Source: an uncultured Lachnospiraceae bacterium
Lineage (GTDB): Bacteria; Bacillota; Clostridia; Lachnospirales; Lachnospiraceae
Assembly: GCA_947174985.1 (NCBI GenBank)
Contig: CAMWLB010000045.1
Span: 1 to 13,875, forward strand
Length of the DNA stretch: 13,875 nucleotides
Direction of reading: 5' to 3'
Shown: piece after piece, positions 6,829 to 13,728 of the stretch
How positions within the stretch are numbered: position 1 is the stretch's first letter
Layout of the letters: each line of letters opens with the position of its first letter
Made by a program: the position numbers and the translations under genes
The notes under the pieces: generated by a model
Database searches by the model: none
What the model was told of the DNA's origin: nothing
Seen by the model: only the letters and a program-made list of their open reading frames with translations

Positions 6829-8052
6829 CTACGAGCGATAGTCCGCATTGATTTTGACATATTCGTAACTTAAATCGCAGCCCCATGCAGTTGCCGTGGC
6901 TTCGCCCATGTGCATGTCCGCTAAAATGGTGACTTCCTCGTCGGAAAGGATTTTCGTTGCTTCCTCCTCGCTGTAATCCGCAGCAGAGCCGTTTTTGTAG
7001 ATTTGGATACGTCCTGATTTGCTCTGGAAAAACAGTTCTACTTTTTCGGGGTCAAAGGCCGCACCTGAATAGCCGAGGGCGCAGAGAATCCGTCCCCAGT
7101 TTGCGTCATGTCCGAAAATTGCCGCTTTCGTCAGGCTGGAGCAAATCACGGATTTGGCAAGCAGTTTGGCAGCTTCCTTGCTTTCCGCTCCCGTAACCTG
7201 CACTTCCACCAGCGCTGTCGCGCCTTCGCCGTCTCCCGCAAGCTTCTTCGCCAGCGTGGTATTGAGAAAGAGAAGAGCCTCCTTAAAAGTTTCGTATGCC
7301 TCGCCTTCCTCCGCGATTTCCGGATTGCCCGCCATACCGTTTGCCAAAAACAAGAAGGTATCGTTGGTGGAGGTATCGCCGTCCACGGAAATCATATTGA
7401 AGGTATCGGCCACACTTTCTTTTACCGCTTTTGTCAAAAGTTCTTTTGAAATTGCCGCATCACAGGTCACAAAGGAAAGCATGGTACACATATTGGGGTG
7501 AATCATGCCGCTGCCCTTGCACATGCCGCCCATGGTCACAGTTTTGCCGCCCACCTCAAAACTGACCGCAATCTGCTTATCCACGGTATCCGTCGTCATA
7601 ATCGCCCTTGCCGCGTCGTCTGCCGCTTTTACGGAGCGCTCCTTTTTGCCCGCCAGTTCTGCAATGCCCGCTTTCAGCCTGTCTACGGGCATCTGCATAC
7701 CAATAACACCGGTGGAACCAAGCAATACACTGTTTTCCGGAATCTGCAGCCTGTCCGCCGCCTCCTTTGCTTCCGCCTTACAGCAGTCAAGTCCTTCCTT
7801 TCCCGTGCAGGCATTGGCAATACCGGAATTGACTACGATTGCCTGTACAAAGGGAGCGTTCTCCACAAGCTCCCTGTCCCAAAGCACCGGAGCCGCCTTT
7901 ACCACATTGGTGGTAAAAGTACCTGCACATACGCAGGGCGCTTCGCTGTAAACAAGCGCCATATCCTTCCTGTCCTTATATTTTACACCGGCTTCCGCAC
8001 CGGCAGCCTGAAATCCCTTTGCGGCACACACGCCGCCCTCTACTGTTTTCAT
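6829..8052 (-). CDS. argJ: Glutamate N-acetyltransferase / amino-acid acetyltransferase (ArgJ)
   Basis: Transfers acetyl from N-acetylornithine to glutamate (step 5, cyclic route) and, when bifunctional, also acetylates glutamate from acetyl-CoA (step 1). It has 407 residues. The self-cleavage site is in KGSGMIHPNMCTML (179-192): the nucleophile is Thr190, and Cys189 replaces the more common Ala at the residue before. The oxyanion-hole GSTGVIG is at 112-118, VDGDTSTND at 223-231, GDGEGATAL at 273-281, GHDANWGRI at 314-322, and the conserved C-terminal WGCDLSYEYVKINADY at 390-405. Whether it is mono- or bifunctional cannot be read from sequence. The ATG at 8052 has a GAGAGG/AAAGGAG stretch just upstream that overlaps the GNAT gene's stop. 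GC is high here (40 of 60 in 7201-7260). argC, its usual companion, is absent. Confidence 0.97.
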   Translation of the reverse strand: MKTVEGGVCAAKGFQAAGAEAGVKYKDRKDMALVYSEAPCVCAGTFTTNVVKAAPVLWDRELVENAPFVQAIVVNSGIANACTGKEGLDCCKAEAKEAADRLQIPENSVLLGSTGVIGMQMPVDRLKAGIAELAGKKERSVKAADDAARAIMTTDTVDKQIAVSFEVGGKTVTMGGMCKGSGMIHPNMCTMLSFVTCDAAISKELLTKAVKESVADTFNMISVDGDTSTNDTFLFLANGMAGNPEIAEEGEAYETFKEALLFLNTTLAKKLAGDGEGATALVEVQVTGAESKEAAKLLAKSVICSSLTKAAIFGHDANWGRILCALGYSGAAFDPEKVELFFQSKSGRIQIYKNGSAADYSEEEATKILSDEEVTILADMHMGEATATAWGCDLSYEYVKINADYRS

Positions 8053-8071
8053 AAATCTCTACCTCTCTCCT

Positions 8072-8521
8072 TTATTCATTAAACGCCGTTATATTTTCTG
8101 TATTTAATACAAAATCATAATAATTCAAATCTTCCCTTTTTGTCCAGCCAATACGCCGCCAAAAAGCGTTTCCCACATCATTTGCCGTAAACGCAATCAG
8201 GGATACCTTGCTGATTTGCTCTGCCTTCAGTTTTTCCATACAGAATACTACCATCGCCTTTCCTACGCCCCGCATCCGGCACTCCTGTCTGACACAGACA
8301 TGATACAGACAGCCCCGTCTGCCGTCATGCCCACACAGTATGGCGCCAATAATTCTGCCGTCCTCCTCCGCGACCACGCTGGTATTGGAATTGCGCAAAA
8401 GGAAGCGTGCAACGCCCTCCTTTGAGTCGTCGATGCTCCTGATGGCAAAGCCCTTTATGCTCATCCACAAGGCGTAGACGCCCTCATAATCCTCTATTGT
8501 CATTGTCCTTATTGTATACAC
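8072..8521 (-). CDS. GNAT N-acetyltransferase (possible acetylglutamate synthase)
   Basis: A single-domain GNAT acetyltransferase of about 149 residues that uses acetyl-CoA. The start VYTIRTMTIEDYEGVYALW, a beta-hairpin VAEEDGRIIGAILCGHDGRRG, the V/R-Q/G-x-GxG/A-type acetyl-CoA loop RMRGVGKAM, and a C-terminal NAFWRRIGW motif are all visible. The GTG at 8519-8521 is preferred: AGGGAGG at 8530-8536 has ideal 8-nt spacing. In-frame ATG/TTG codons up to 8551 lack such a site. It lies 19 nt before argJ, and its overall layout resembles YpeA-type and short ArgO/ArgA-like acetyltransferases. That makes glutamate a plausible acceptor, but the substrate is inferred only from position. Confidence 0.88.
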   Translation of the reverse strand: MYTIRTMTIEDYEGVYALWMSIKGFAIRSIDDSKEGVARFLLRNSNTSVVAEEDGRIIGAILCGHDGRRGCLYHVCVRQECRMRGVGKAMVVFCMEKLKAEQISKVSLIAFTANDVGNAFWRRIGWTKREDLNYYDFVLNTENITAFNE

Positions 8522-8557
8522 AGTCTTTTCCTCCCTCATACCCATGTGCAAATACCG

Positions 8558-9877
8558 CTATGAAGTCATCTTTGCATTGGGATAAATTTTTTCCATTCTC
8601 TCATCTGTATAATGCTCATCCAGAAAACGTTCAAACACATTCTCCGCCGGCTTTCCCTCCGCCCTGTCGCTGTATCTGGCAAGGGCAAGTGCAGAAACTG
8701 CCATATTGCACACCATAAACACAATAAACAGCCGGCTCAGCCACGTTCCCACGCGTTTGGGCACTCTTTCAATCAGGCGTGACAAGAACGGATAAACAAA
8801 CTTCAGCCATACCAGCGCTGCAATCCCCCAGAAAAAGCAGAATAGCAGATTGATCCTTCCCCCCAGATTAAAGGGAATATGGCTGTAATCCCAGAAAACC
8901 GTTCCAAACACCAGCTCCGTAAATACACTGCATATGTATTCGTAGGCGCCGCCGACCACCGTGCCGAAAACAAAAATATATCTGTCCGGTTTGTCCTTGT
9001 ACCTGTCTAACAAAAGCGTCAGCATCACAACGGCAAGCCCCCAGACAACGCTGAATGGGCCATAGATAACGCTGCTGCGGCTCATCAGCTTTCCCATCGT
9101 CACATAACACCAAATGGTCTCCGTGATATCTCCCAAAAAAGCGCCGAGAAAGAAAAGCCATACCAGCTTGTGAAAACAGCAGCCCTCTGCAAAGGCTTTC
9201 GCCTCTTCTTTCCCTTCGGCTTTTGCCGGAATGGCTCTTTCTTCCCTTATATTTGGGAAAGCCTTTGCCATTCTTCGTTGAATCACGCCGAAGATGGCGC
9301 TGCCCATTCTGTCGGTCAGCCGGTTCACGCCCTCAGTCAGTTCCTGTATTCTGCGCCCCTGCTTCTTCATCCGCAGAACGGCTTTGGTCGTCACCAGCCA
9401 GTCACAGACCAACAGAACCACCAGTGCAATCAGGATAATTCTCCCCACAAGTGCGGGTATCAGACGAATAACGGAGGTGACAAAGGGATTGACCCATCTC
9501 ATCAGAACCACTGCCCCAGCCGCCCATATCAGGGAAAAACGCAGGCACACATAGCCGCCGTAATTATATTTGTAATCCGAATAATCCCACCATTTCCTGC
9601 CGTAAAGCTTTTCCATCAGCTTACCGGTCAAAAGCTCCAGCAGGGAAGTGACTACCATACTCCCCAGAAACAAAAAGAATAAATTGTGCAGGAGCCCGCC
9701 AAAGAATACCAGCAAAAATACCATGCCGCACCCATACACGGGACAAAGAGGTCCGTTTAAAAAACCTCTTTTTGCCAGTTTCTTATTGGTGAAGGCAGCA
9801 AACGCCACCTCCAGCACCCAGCCGGCAAACGCATAAAAAAAGAAAAAACAAAGCAGCTCATATCTTGTATACAGCAA
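8558..9877 (-). CDS. PF06541 'putative ABC transporter' membrane protein, tandem duplicated
   Basis: A polytopic membrane protein of about 439 residues with two PF06541 (ABC_trans_CmpB) copies. In numbering from the ATG at 9919, copy 1 runs from about residue 20 with YxxYELLCFFFFYAFAGWVLEV, RGFLNGPLCPVYGCG (51-65) and WWDYSDYKYNYGG (110-122). Copy 2 starts at GDITETIW (263-270) with YGPFSVVWG (286-294) and FWDYSHIPFNLGG (342-354). Both copies end in NPF/YPF (144-146, 376-378). A basic, helical linker of about 70 residues joins them. The 'transporter' name comes from the family; activity is unproven. The ATG at 9919 has no clear ribosome site, while TTG at 9877 has GAGGAGG at 9886-9892 with 8-nt spacing and fits the family N-terminus, so TTG is preferred. 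It heads the minus-strand series. Confidence 0.87.
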   Translation of the reverse strand: MLYTRYELLCFFFFYAFAGWVLEVAFAAFTNKKLAKRGFLNGPLCPVYGCGMVFLLVFFGGLLHNLFFLFLGSMVVTSLLELLTGKLMEKLYGRKWWDYSDYKYNYGGYVCLRFSLIWAAGAVVLMRWVNPFVTSVIRLIPALVGRIILIALVVLLVCDWLVTTKAVLRMKKQGRRIQELTEGVNRLTDRMGSAIFGVIQRRMAKAFPNIREERAIPAKAEGKEEAKAFAEGCCFHKLVWLFFLGAFLGDITETIWCYVTMGKLMSRSSVIYGPFSVVWGLAVVMLTLLLDRYKDKPDRYIFVFGTVVGGAYEYICSVFTELVFGTVFWDYSHIPFNLGGRINLLFCFFWGIAALVWLKFVYPFLSRLIERVPKRVGTWLSRLFIVFMVCNMAVSALALARYSDRAEGKPAENVFERFLDEHYTDERMEKIYPNAKMTS

Positions 9878-9945
9878 TTCTTTATCCTCCTCAGGCGCCT
9901 GTTCCGAAACGGCGTCCATGCGCCCGTCTGAAAATTACTTTCTAC

Positions 9946-9973
9946 AGTATAACATAAAGTTTTCACAGGTCAA
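9946..9973 (-). promoter_or_regulatory. Promoter for the minus-strand arg/accessory series
   Basis: On the minus strand TTGACC (9968-9973), a 16-bp spacer, and TATACT (9946-9951) with TG one base before it (extended -10). This puts the start near 9939, about 60 nt before the TTG start of the PF06541 gene. It could drive the whole series down to position 58; no other convincing internal promoter was seen. Confidence 0.6.
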
Positions 9974-10018
9974 ATAGCCATACTGCCTTTCTTTTACCTC
10001 TTTTTTAAATTATTTTTG

Positions 10019-10063
10019 TGCATTTTTATGCATTTTATGCATATGAAAATTCATAATATTCAT
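10019..10063. promoter_or_regulatory. Palindrome cluster with ARG-box geometry (candidate ArgR/AhrC operator)
   Basis: TGCATTTTTATGCA (10019-10032) is TGCAT-W4-ATGCA, the same 5-4-5 layout as the ARG box TGAAT-W4-ATTCA. TATGAAAATTCATA (10042-10055) is another perfect inverted repeat, and ATTCAT recurs at 10058-10063. The cluster sits between the two divergent promoters, where ArgR could control both. ArgR itself is not in the window. Confidence 0.5.
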
Positions 10064-10114
10064 TTAGCGGCCTTATTTATGCAAATATTTTTTATTATAT
10101 ATTCATATTTCCTC

Positions 10115-10143
10115 TTGCAATCGGAACAAAGATGTTGTATATT
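10115..10143 (+). promoter_or_regulatory. argG promoter
   Basis: TTGCAA (10115-10120), a 17-bp spacer, and TATATT (10138-10143). The predicted start is near 10150, giving a leader of about 50 nt before argG. Confidence 0.6.
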
Positions 10144-10201
10144 AAGGAATAAGTTAAAAAGAAGAAAGTGTAAGCCTCATTACATAAGGCACAGGAAGGA
10201 C

Positions 10202-11431
10202 ATGGTGAATGACATGAAAGAAAAAGTAATACTTGCATATTCCGGCGGTCTCGACACCACCGCCATTATTCCATGGTTAAAGGAAAATTTCGATTATGAA
10301 GTTGTGTGTGTATGCATAGACTGCGGACAGGAAGAGGAGCTTGACGGCCTGGAAGAAAGGGCAAAGTCCTGTGGTGCAGAAAAGCTGTATATTCTGGATG
10401 TGACGGACGAATTCTGCGAAGAGTACATCGCTCCCTGCGTGCTGGCGCATGCCGTATATGAAAACAAATACCTTTTGGGCACTTCCATGGCAAGGCCTCT
10501 GATTGCAAAAAAACTGGTGGAGATTGCACGCAAGGAAAACGCTGCTGCCATCTGCCATGGCGCTACCGGCAAGGGCAACGACCAGATTCGTTTCGAACTT
10601 GGCATCAAAGCGCTTGCACCCGACATCAAAATCATTGCTGCATGGAGAAATGACAAGTGGACCATGGATTCCCGTGAGTCAGAAATCGCTTACTGCGAAG
10701 CACACGGCATCCACCTTCCCTTCTCGGCAGATTCCTCCTACAGCCGTGACCGCAACATCTGGCACATCAGCCATGAAGGACTGGAACTGGAGGACCCTGC
10801 CAACGAGCCCAACTACGGACATCTTCTCGTTCTCGGTACCACACCTGAAAAAGCGCCCGAGGAAGGGGAATATGTCACCATGGAATTTGAAAAAGGAATT
10901 CCTGTTTCCGTAAACGGCAAAAAAATGAAATATTCCGATATTGTACGCGAATTAAACAAGCTTGGCGGCAAACATGGCATCGGCATTATCGACATCGTGG
11001 AAAACCGCGTTGTGGGCATGAAGTCCCGCGGCGTTTATGAGACTCCCGGCGGCACCATTTTGATGGAAGCACACCAGCAGCTTGAAGAGCTGATACTGGA
11101 TCGCGATACCTACACCATGAAAAAAGAAATGGGCAACCGTTTTGCAGATATCGTCTATGAAGGAAAATGGTTTACGCCTTTAAGAGAGGCTATTCAGGCT
11201 TTTGTAGAGAAGACACAGGAGTATGTGACCGGTGAAGTCAAATTCAAGCTTTACAAGGGCAATATCATAAAAGCCGGCACCACCTCTCCCTACTCCCTGT
11301 ACAATGAGTCCATCGCTTCCTTTACAACGGGCGATTTGTATGACCACCATGACGCAGAAGGCTTTATTAACCTGTTCGGGCTTTCCTTAAAGGTACGGGC
11401 TATGAAGCTTCAAGAGGCTTCCGACAAGTAA
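10202..11431 (+). CDS. argG: Argininosuccinate synthase (ArgG)
   Basis: Joins citrulline and aspartate using ATP to make argininosuccinate, the next-to-last step of arginine synthesis. About 409 residues (PF00764). Motifs: the PP-loop AYSGGLDTT (12-20), YLLGTSMARPLIAK (90-103), HGATGKGNDQIRFE (119-132) and SRDRNIWHISHEG (181-193). The ATG at 10202 has AGGAAGG (10193-10199) close by; a second in-frame ATG at 10214, giving the more typical MKEKVILAYSGG start, has only a weak GGTGA. Longer in-frame readings begin in AT-rich leader DNA and are not credible. argH, which commonly follows argG, is absent; a DUF1294 gene comes next after 15 nt. It is divergent from the argJBD series with candidate ARG boxes between. 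Confidence 0.97.
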   Translation: MVNDMKEKVILAYSGGLDTTAIIPWLKENFDYEVVCVCIDCGQEEELDGLEERAKSCGAEKLYILDVTDEFCEEYIAPCVLAHAVYENKYLLGTSMARPLIAKKLVEIARKENAAAICHGATGKGNDQIRFELGIKALAPDIKIIAAWRNDKWTMDSRESEIAYCEAHGIHLPFSADSSYSRDRNIWHISHEGLELEDPANEPNYGHLLVLGTTPEKAPEEGEYVTMEFEKGIPVSVNGKKMKYSDIVRELNKLGGKHGIGIIDIVENRVVGMKSRGVYETPGGTILMEAHQQLEELILDRDTYTMKKEMGNRFADIVYEGKWFTPLREAIQAFVEKTQEYVTGEVKFKLYKGNIIKAGTTSPYSLYNESIASFTTGDLYDHHDAEGFINLFGLSLKVRAMKLQEASDK

Positions 11432-11446
11432 TTTGGAGATTTTATT

Positions 11447-11740
11447 ATGATGGTGATTCTGTTTATCGCGGCATATTTCGCACTTATCAACCTGATTGCG
11501 TTTGCCCTTATGGGAATCGATAAAAGAAAAGCAATAAAGGGTGCCTTCCGGATTCCGGAAGCCACCCTCTTTATCATCGCCATCATTGGAGGCAGCATTG
11601 GCTCTATCGCAGGCATGTACACATTCCGCCACAAGACAAGACATTTCAAATTTGTGTATGGCATGCCCGCCATTCTGATTATCCAGATATTGCTGATTGT
11701 GCTGCTTTTTTATGCGCCGTTTGAACTGATTACCATGTAA
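11447..11740 (+). CDS. DUF1294 family small membrane protein
   Basis: A 97-residue protein of the DUF1294 type (PF06961). It has a first hydrophobic segment at about 1-24 and the conserved GIDKRKAIKGAFRIPEATL block (24-42). A glycine-rich helix follows (IIAIIGGSIGSIAGMYTFRHKTRH), and a last helix at about 75-92 ends near the C-terminus. The 'DK.A' and 'FRHKT' pieces are typical of the family; function is unknown. The ATG has GGAG at 11435-11438. It follows argG by 15 nt and probably shares its transcript. It ends facing degV. Confidence 0.92.
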   Translation: MMVILFIAAYFALINLIAFALMGIDKRKAIKGAFRIPEATLFIIAIIGGSIGSIAGMYTFRHKTRHFKFVYGMPAILIIQILLIVLLFYAPFELITM

Positions 11741-11754
11741 TTCTATAACTGCTT

Positions 11755-11792
11755 CCTCTAGGAAACGCTGATTAATGTGTTTCCTTAGAAGG
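11755..11792. terminator. Weak stem-loop between converging genes
   Basis: GGAAAC (11761-11766) pairs with GTTTCC (11779-11784), and the flanks CCTCTA/TTAGAAGG add bulged pairs. The position between the DUF1294 end and the degV end fits a two-way terminator, but no T-run follows on either strand, so the call is weak. Confidence 0.3.
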
Positions 11793-12621
11793 CTACGATG
11801 ACGCCCCCGTCATTGGCGTACATGCTGCTGATTCCGGCAGTATCCATGACCATAATTTCCTGACACCGTATTTTTTCACGCAGAAGCCGTATAATGTTTT
11901 CTGCTCTTTCTTTTGCATTACAGTGGGATATGATAATCCGCTTTCTCTCCGCTCCCTTTAACGTCTCTGCAATCTTATCCACCATCCTGGCTATTGCTTT
12001 TTTCATGCCGATGCCCTGCCCCATCTGAAAAATAGTGCCCTTGTCGGCTCCCATAATCGGCTTGATATTCAGCGTGGACGCCACTGCCGCTTTGATATTC
12101 GAAAGCCTGCCGTTTTTCCGCAGCGTTTCCAGATTATCCAGCACAAAATAGGTATTCATATTGTCCCTGAAGGCCATGATCTGCTTCACTACCTCTTCAA
12201 AGGAAAGACCTTCCTCCTCCAGTTCCTGAATCCTTAGCGCAATCTGTGTTTCACCGCAGCTCGCCGACTCGGAGTCTACCACATGTATCTTTTTCTCCCC
12301 GTACTTTTCCAGATACATTCTCTTGCCCAGCTCCGCGCTGTTATAGCTGCCGCTGAGCTTTGAGGACAGCGTTACCACATAAATATGTTCCGCATCAGCG
12401 TGATACGCCTCTATATATCTCTCAGGAGACGGGCAGGAGGACTTGGGGCATTTGGGGTAAGCCGCGACTCTTTTCAGGAAATCCGCCTGATTGAAGCTCT
12501 CATCGTCAAGCAGATTATAGTCTCCTATTTCAATTCCCAATGGTACTCTCTCGAAATTTCCGCTTTGAAGCTGTTTTTTTGGAAGTTCACAACAACTGTC
12601 CACAACAATTTTATAACTCAT
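11785..12621 (-). CDS. DegV family fatty-acid-binding protein
   Basis: A 278-residue DegV family protein (PF02645). It has an N-terminal MSYKIVVDSCCELP, the fatty-acid contact region SSCPSPERY (61-69), and TLSSKLSGSYNSA (84-96), where the family's lipid-headgroup serines lie. VDSESASCG (115-123) and LRKNGRLSNIKA (167-178) complete the standard pattern. Relatives such as FakB bind free fatty acids for the FakA kinase. No fakA is visible, so a role in fatty-acid capture is only inferred. The ATG at 12621 has an AGGAAAGG stretch about 11 nt away. It follows the AraC-type gene on the same strand, with a 147-nt spacer that has no clear terminator. Confidence 0.92.
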   Translation of the reverse strand: MSYKIVVDSCCELPKKQLQSGNFERVPLGIEIGDYNLLDDESFNQADFLKRVAAYPKCPKSSCPSPERYIEAYHADAEHIYVVTLSSKLSGSYNSAELGKRMYLEKYGEKKIHVVDSESASCGETQIALRIQELEEEGLSFEEVVKQIMAFRDNMNTYFVLDNLETLRKNGRLSNIKAAVASTLNIKPIMGADKGTIFQMGQGIGMKKAIARMVDKIAETLKGAERKRIIISHCNAKERAENIIRLLREKIRCQEIMVMDTAGISSMYANDGGVIVAF

Positions 12622-12768
12622 GTCTTACCATACCTTTCCTGTATACTCTGTGATTTTCTGTACGGAAGTATTCCAAGGCTTTTACTCAAAGTAACAAAAA
12701 CTTTTATACATAGTTTTAATTACTACATATGATAGTAACACACATATACTGCTTTGTAAAGAAGTTTT

Positions 12769-13607
12769 TTATCTGTCATTTTTCGGCGAACAGCCGAAAA
12801 ATTTAAGATAGGCACGGTAAAAAGCTGAATAATCCCCAAAACCACAGTCCTCACCTGCACTCTGTGCCGACTCTCCGCCACGAATTTTCTCCCTTGCCGC
12901 TGTAAGCCGCTTTATTGTGATGTATTCCCATGGCGCAGCCCCCGTGGCATGCTTAAAATTCCTGCTAAACTGTGATGAGCTTAAAAAGAACTGCTTTGCA
13001 AGCATTGGCACGGAAAGCTCCTCAAACAAGTGCATATTCACATAATCCACCATTTCTCCGAAGGGCTTCGCAGCGGCATATCTTCCGCTTTCCCTCTTCT
13101 CAGACAGGCATCGTTTATCGCGTCAAGAAGCATAAAAAGATTTGTCAGGACTTTTACCCGTCTCCCATAGTCATCTCTATCACAACAACATGCATCGTGA
13201 AAAACTGTTTTAAGCCGAATTTTATCCAATTCCGGCGAGGAATAAAGATTTCCACGCCCCAAAGGCCTGTCAAAAAATGCTTTTAAAAGTCTGCGCTGCG
13301 GGTCAATATTGTCAATCATCGCCGGTGAAAAATTTATCACATACCGCTCATAGCGGCTTCTGTCCAGAATTTTCGTTCTATGGGATTCAGCAGGCCGCAT
13401 AATCATAATATCTCCCGACTGCAGCAGATATCTCGAACCCTCAACAAGGTACGCCGCCTCTCCTGAAACAAAGTAGAAAATCTCGCAGTATTCATGAACA
13501 TGCATGGTAAAATCCCTGTCATCCGGATTTTCTTCCACGGCGTACCGGGTATATAAATCCCCCGCATTAAATTCCTGCAAAATATCCGTAAAAATCACCC
13601 CTTCCAC
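12769..13607 (-). pseudogene. AraC-type transcription regulator split by a frameshift
   Basis: Two overlapping frames together form one AraC regulator of about 280 residues. The 5' part (13607 to 13038) is a cupin-like sensor domain (RDFTMHVHEYCEIFYFVSG, SGDIMIMRPAESHRTKI, VINFSP) that ends abruptly after a run unlike the family. The 3' part (frame of 12769-13053) is the DNA-binding domain with both helix-turn-helices: SVPMLAKQFFLSSSQFSRNF and SAQSAGEDCGFGDYSAFYRA, then the usual FFGCSP. Restoring one base near 13085-13100, for example in the GGG run at 13092-13094 (minus strand), rejoins them. The frame passes via AAAKPFGEMVDYVN. The start is unsure: GTG at 13607 has almost no leader, and TTG at 13580 has a GGAAGGGGTGA upstream. 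It may be a real pseudogene, a strain-level variant, or a sequencing slip. Divergent from the sugar isomerase gene, its likely target. Confidence 0.8.
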
Positions 13608-13617
13608 AATTTATTTC

Positions 13618-13646
13618 AGCATATCAAGTAATGCGTGAATTTGCAA
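13618..13646 (-). promoter_or_regulatory. Promoter of the AraC-type gene
   Basis: On the minus strand TTGCAA (13641-13646), 17-bp spacer, TATGCT (13618-13623). The predicted start near 13611 lies right at the first GTG. One arm of an inverted repeat (ATTTGCA, 13639-13645) overlaps the -35. Confidence 0.5.
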
Positions 13647-13681
13647 TATATAATGCCTATTTTGACAATTACAATGCAAAT
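13639..13681. promoter_or_regulatory. Candidate AraC operator: spaced inverted repeat
   Basis: ATTTGCA (13639-13645) and TGCAAAT (13675-13681) are a perfect 7-bp inverted repeat with a 29-bp gap. The left arm overlaps the regulator's -35 and the right arm lies between the isomerase gene's -35 and -10. The layout fits self-control and activation by the divergent AraC protein. Confidence 0.4.
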
Positions 13682-13697
13682 CAGTACAAGGTATACT
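13669..13697 (+). promoter_or_regulatory. Promoter of the sugar isomerase gene
   Basis: TTACAA (13669-13674), 17-bp spacer, TATACT (13692-13697). The start would be near 13704, giving a 25-nt leader. A consensus-like TATAAT (13701-13706) also occurs but has no -35 at a proper distance. Confidence 0.45.
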
Positions 13698-13728
13698 GGG
13701 TATAATAAAACTTTCAGGAGGAACTGTC

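Noticed and set aside
7498..8082. Long plus-strand open frames opposite argJ (also 7505-7951 and 7108-7449)
   Set aside because: They mirror argJ codons, lack ribosome sites and have no family resemblance; argJ motifs on the other strand are unmistakable.
9170..9682. 170-codon plus-strand open frame opposite the PF06541 gene
   Set aside because: Shadow of a well-supported membrane protein; composition and lack of a start site argue against it.
10174..10190. GCCT/AGGC hairpin just before the argG ribosome site as an attenuator or riboswitch
   Set aside because: Only four base pairs and no T-run or alternative pairing; too weak to call.
10016..10201. In-frame N-terminal extension of argG rich in Met/His and hydrophobic residues, possible leader peptide
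   Set aside because: It is a reading of the ATGCAT palindromes and AT-rich promoter DNA, begins before the promoter, and has no ribosome site.
12720..12738. TTACTA/TAGTAA inverted repeat upstream of degV as an operator or terminator
   Set aside because: Only 6-bp arms in AT-rich DNA, about 100 nt from the degV start, without a clear promoter next to it or a T-run.
13085..13100. Programmed -1 ribosomal frameshift in the AraC gene
   Set aside because: The GGGAAAG run is not in the X XXY YYZ phase of the zero frame and no downstream stem was seen; a plain indel explains it better.
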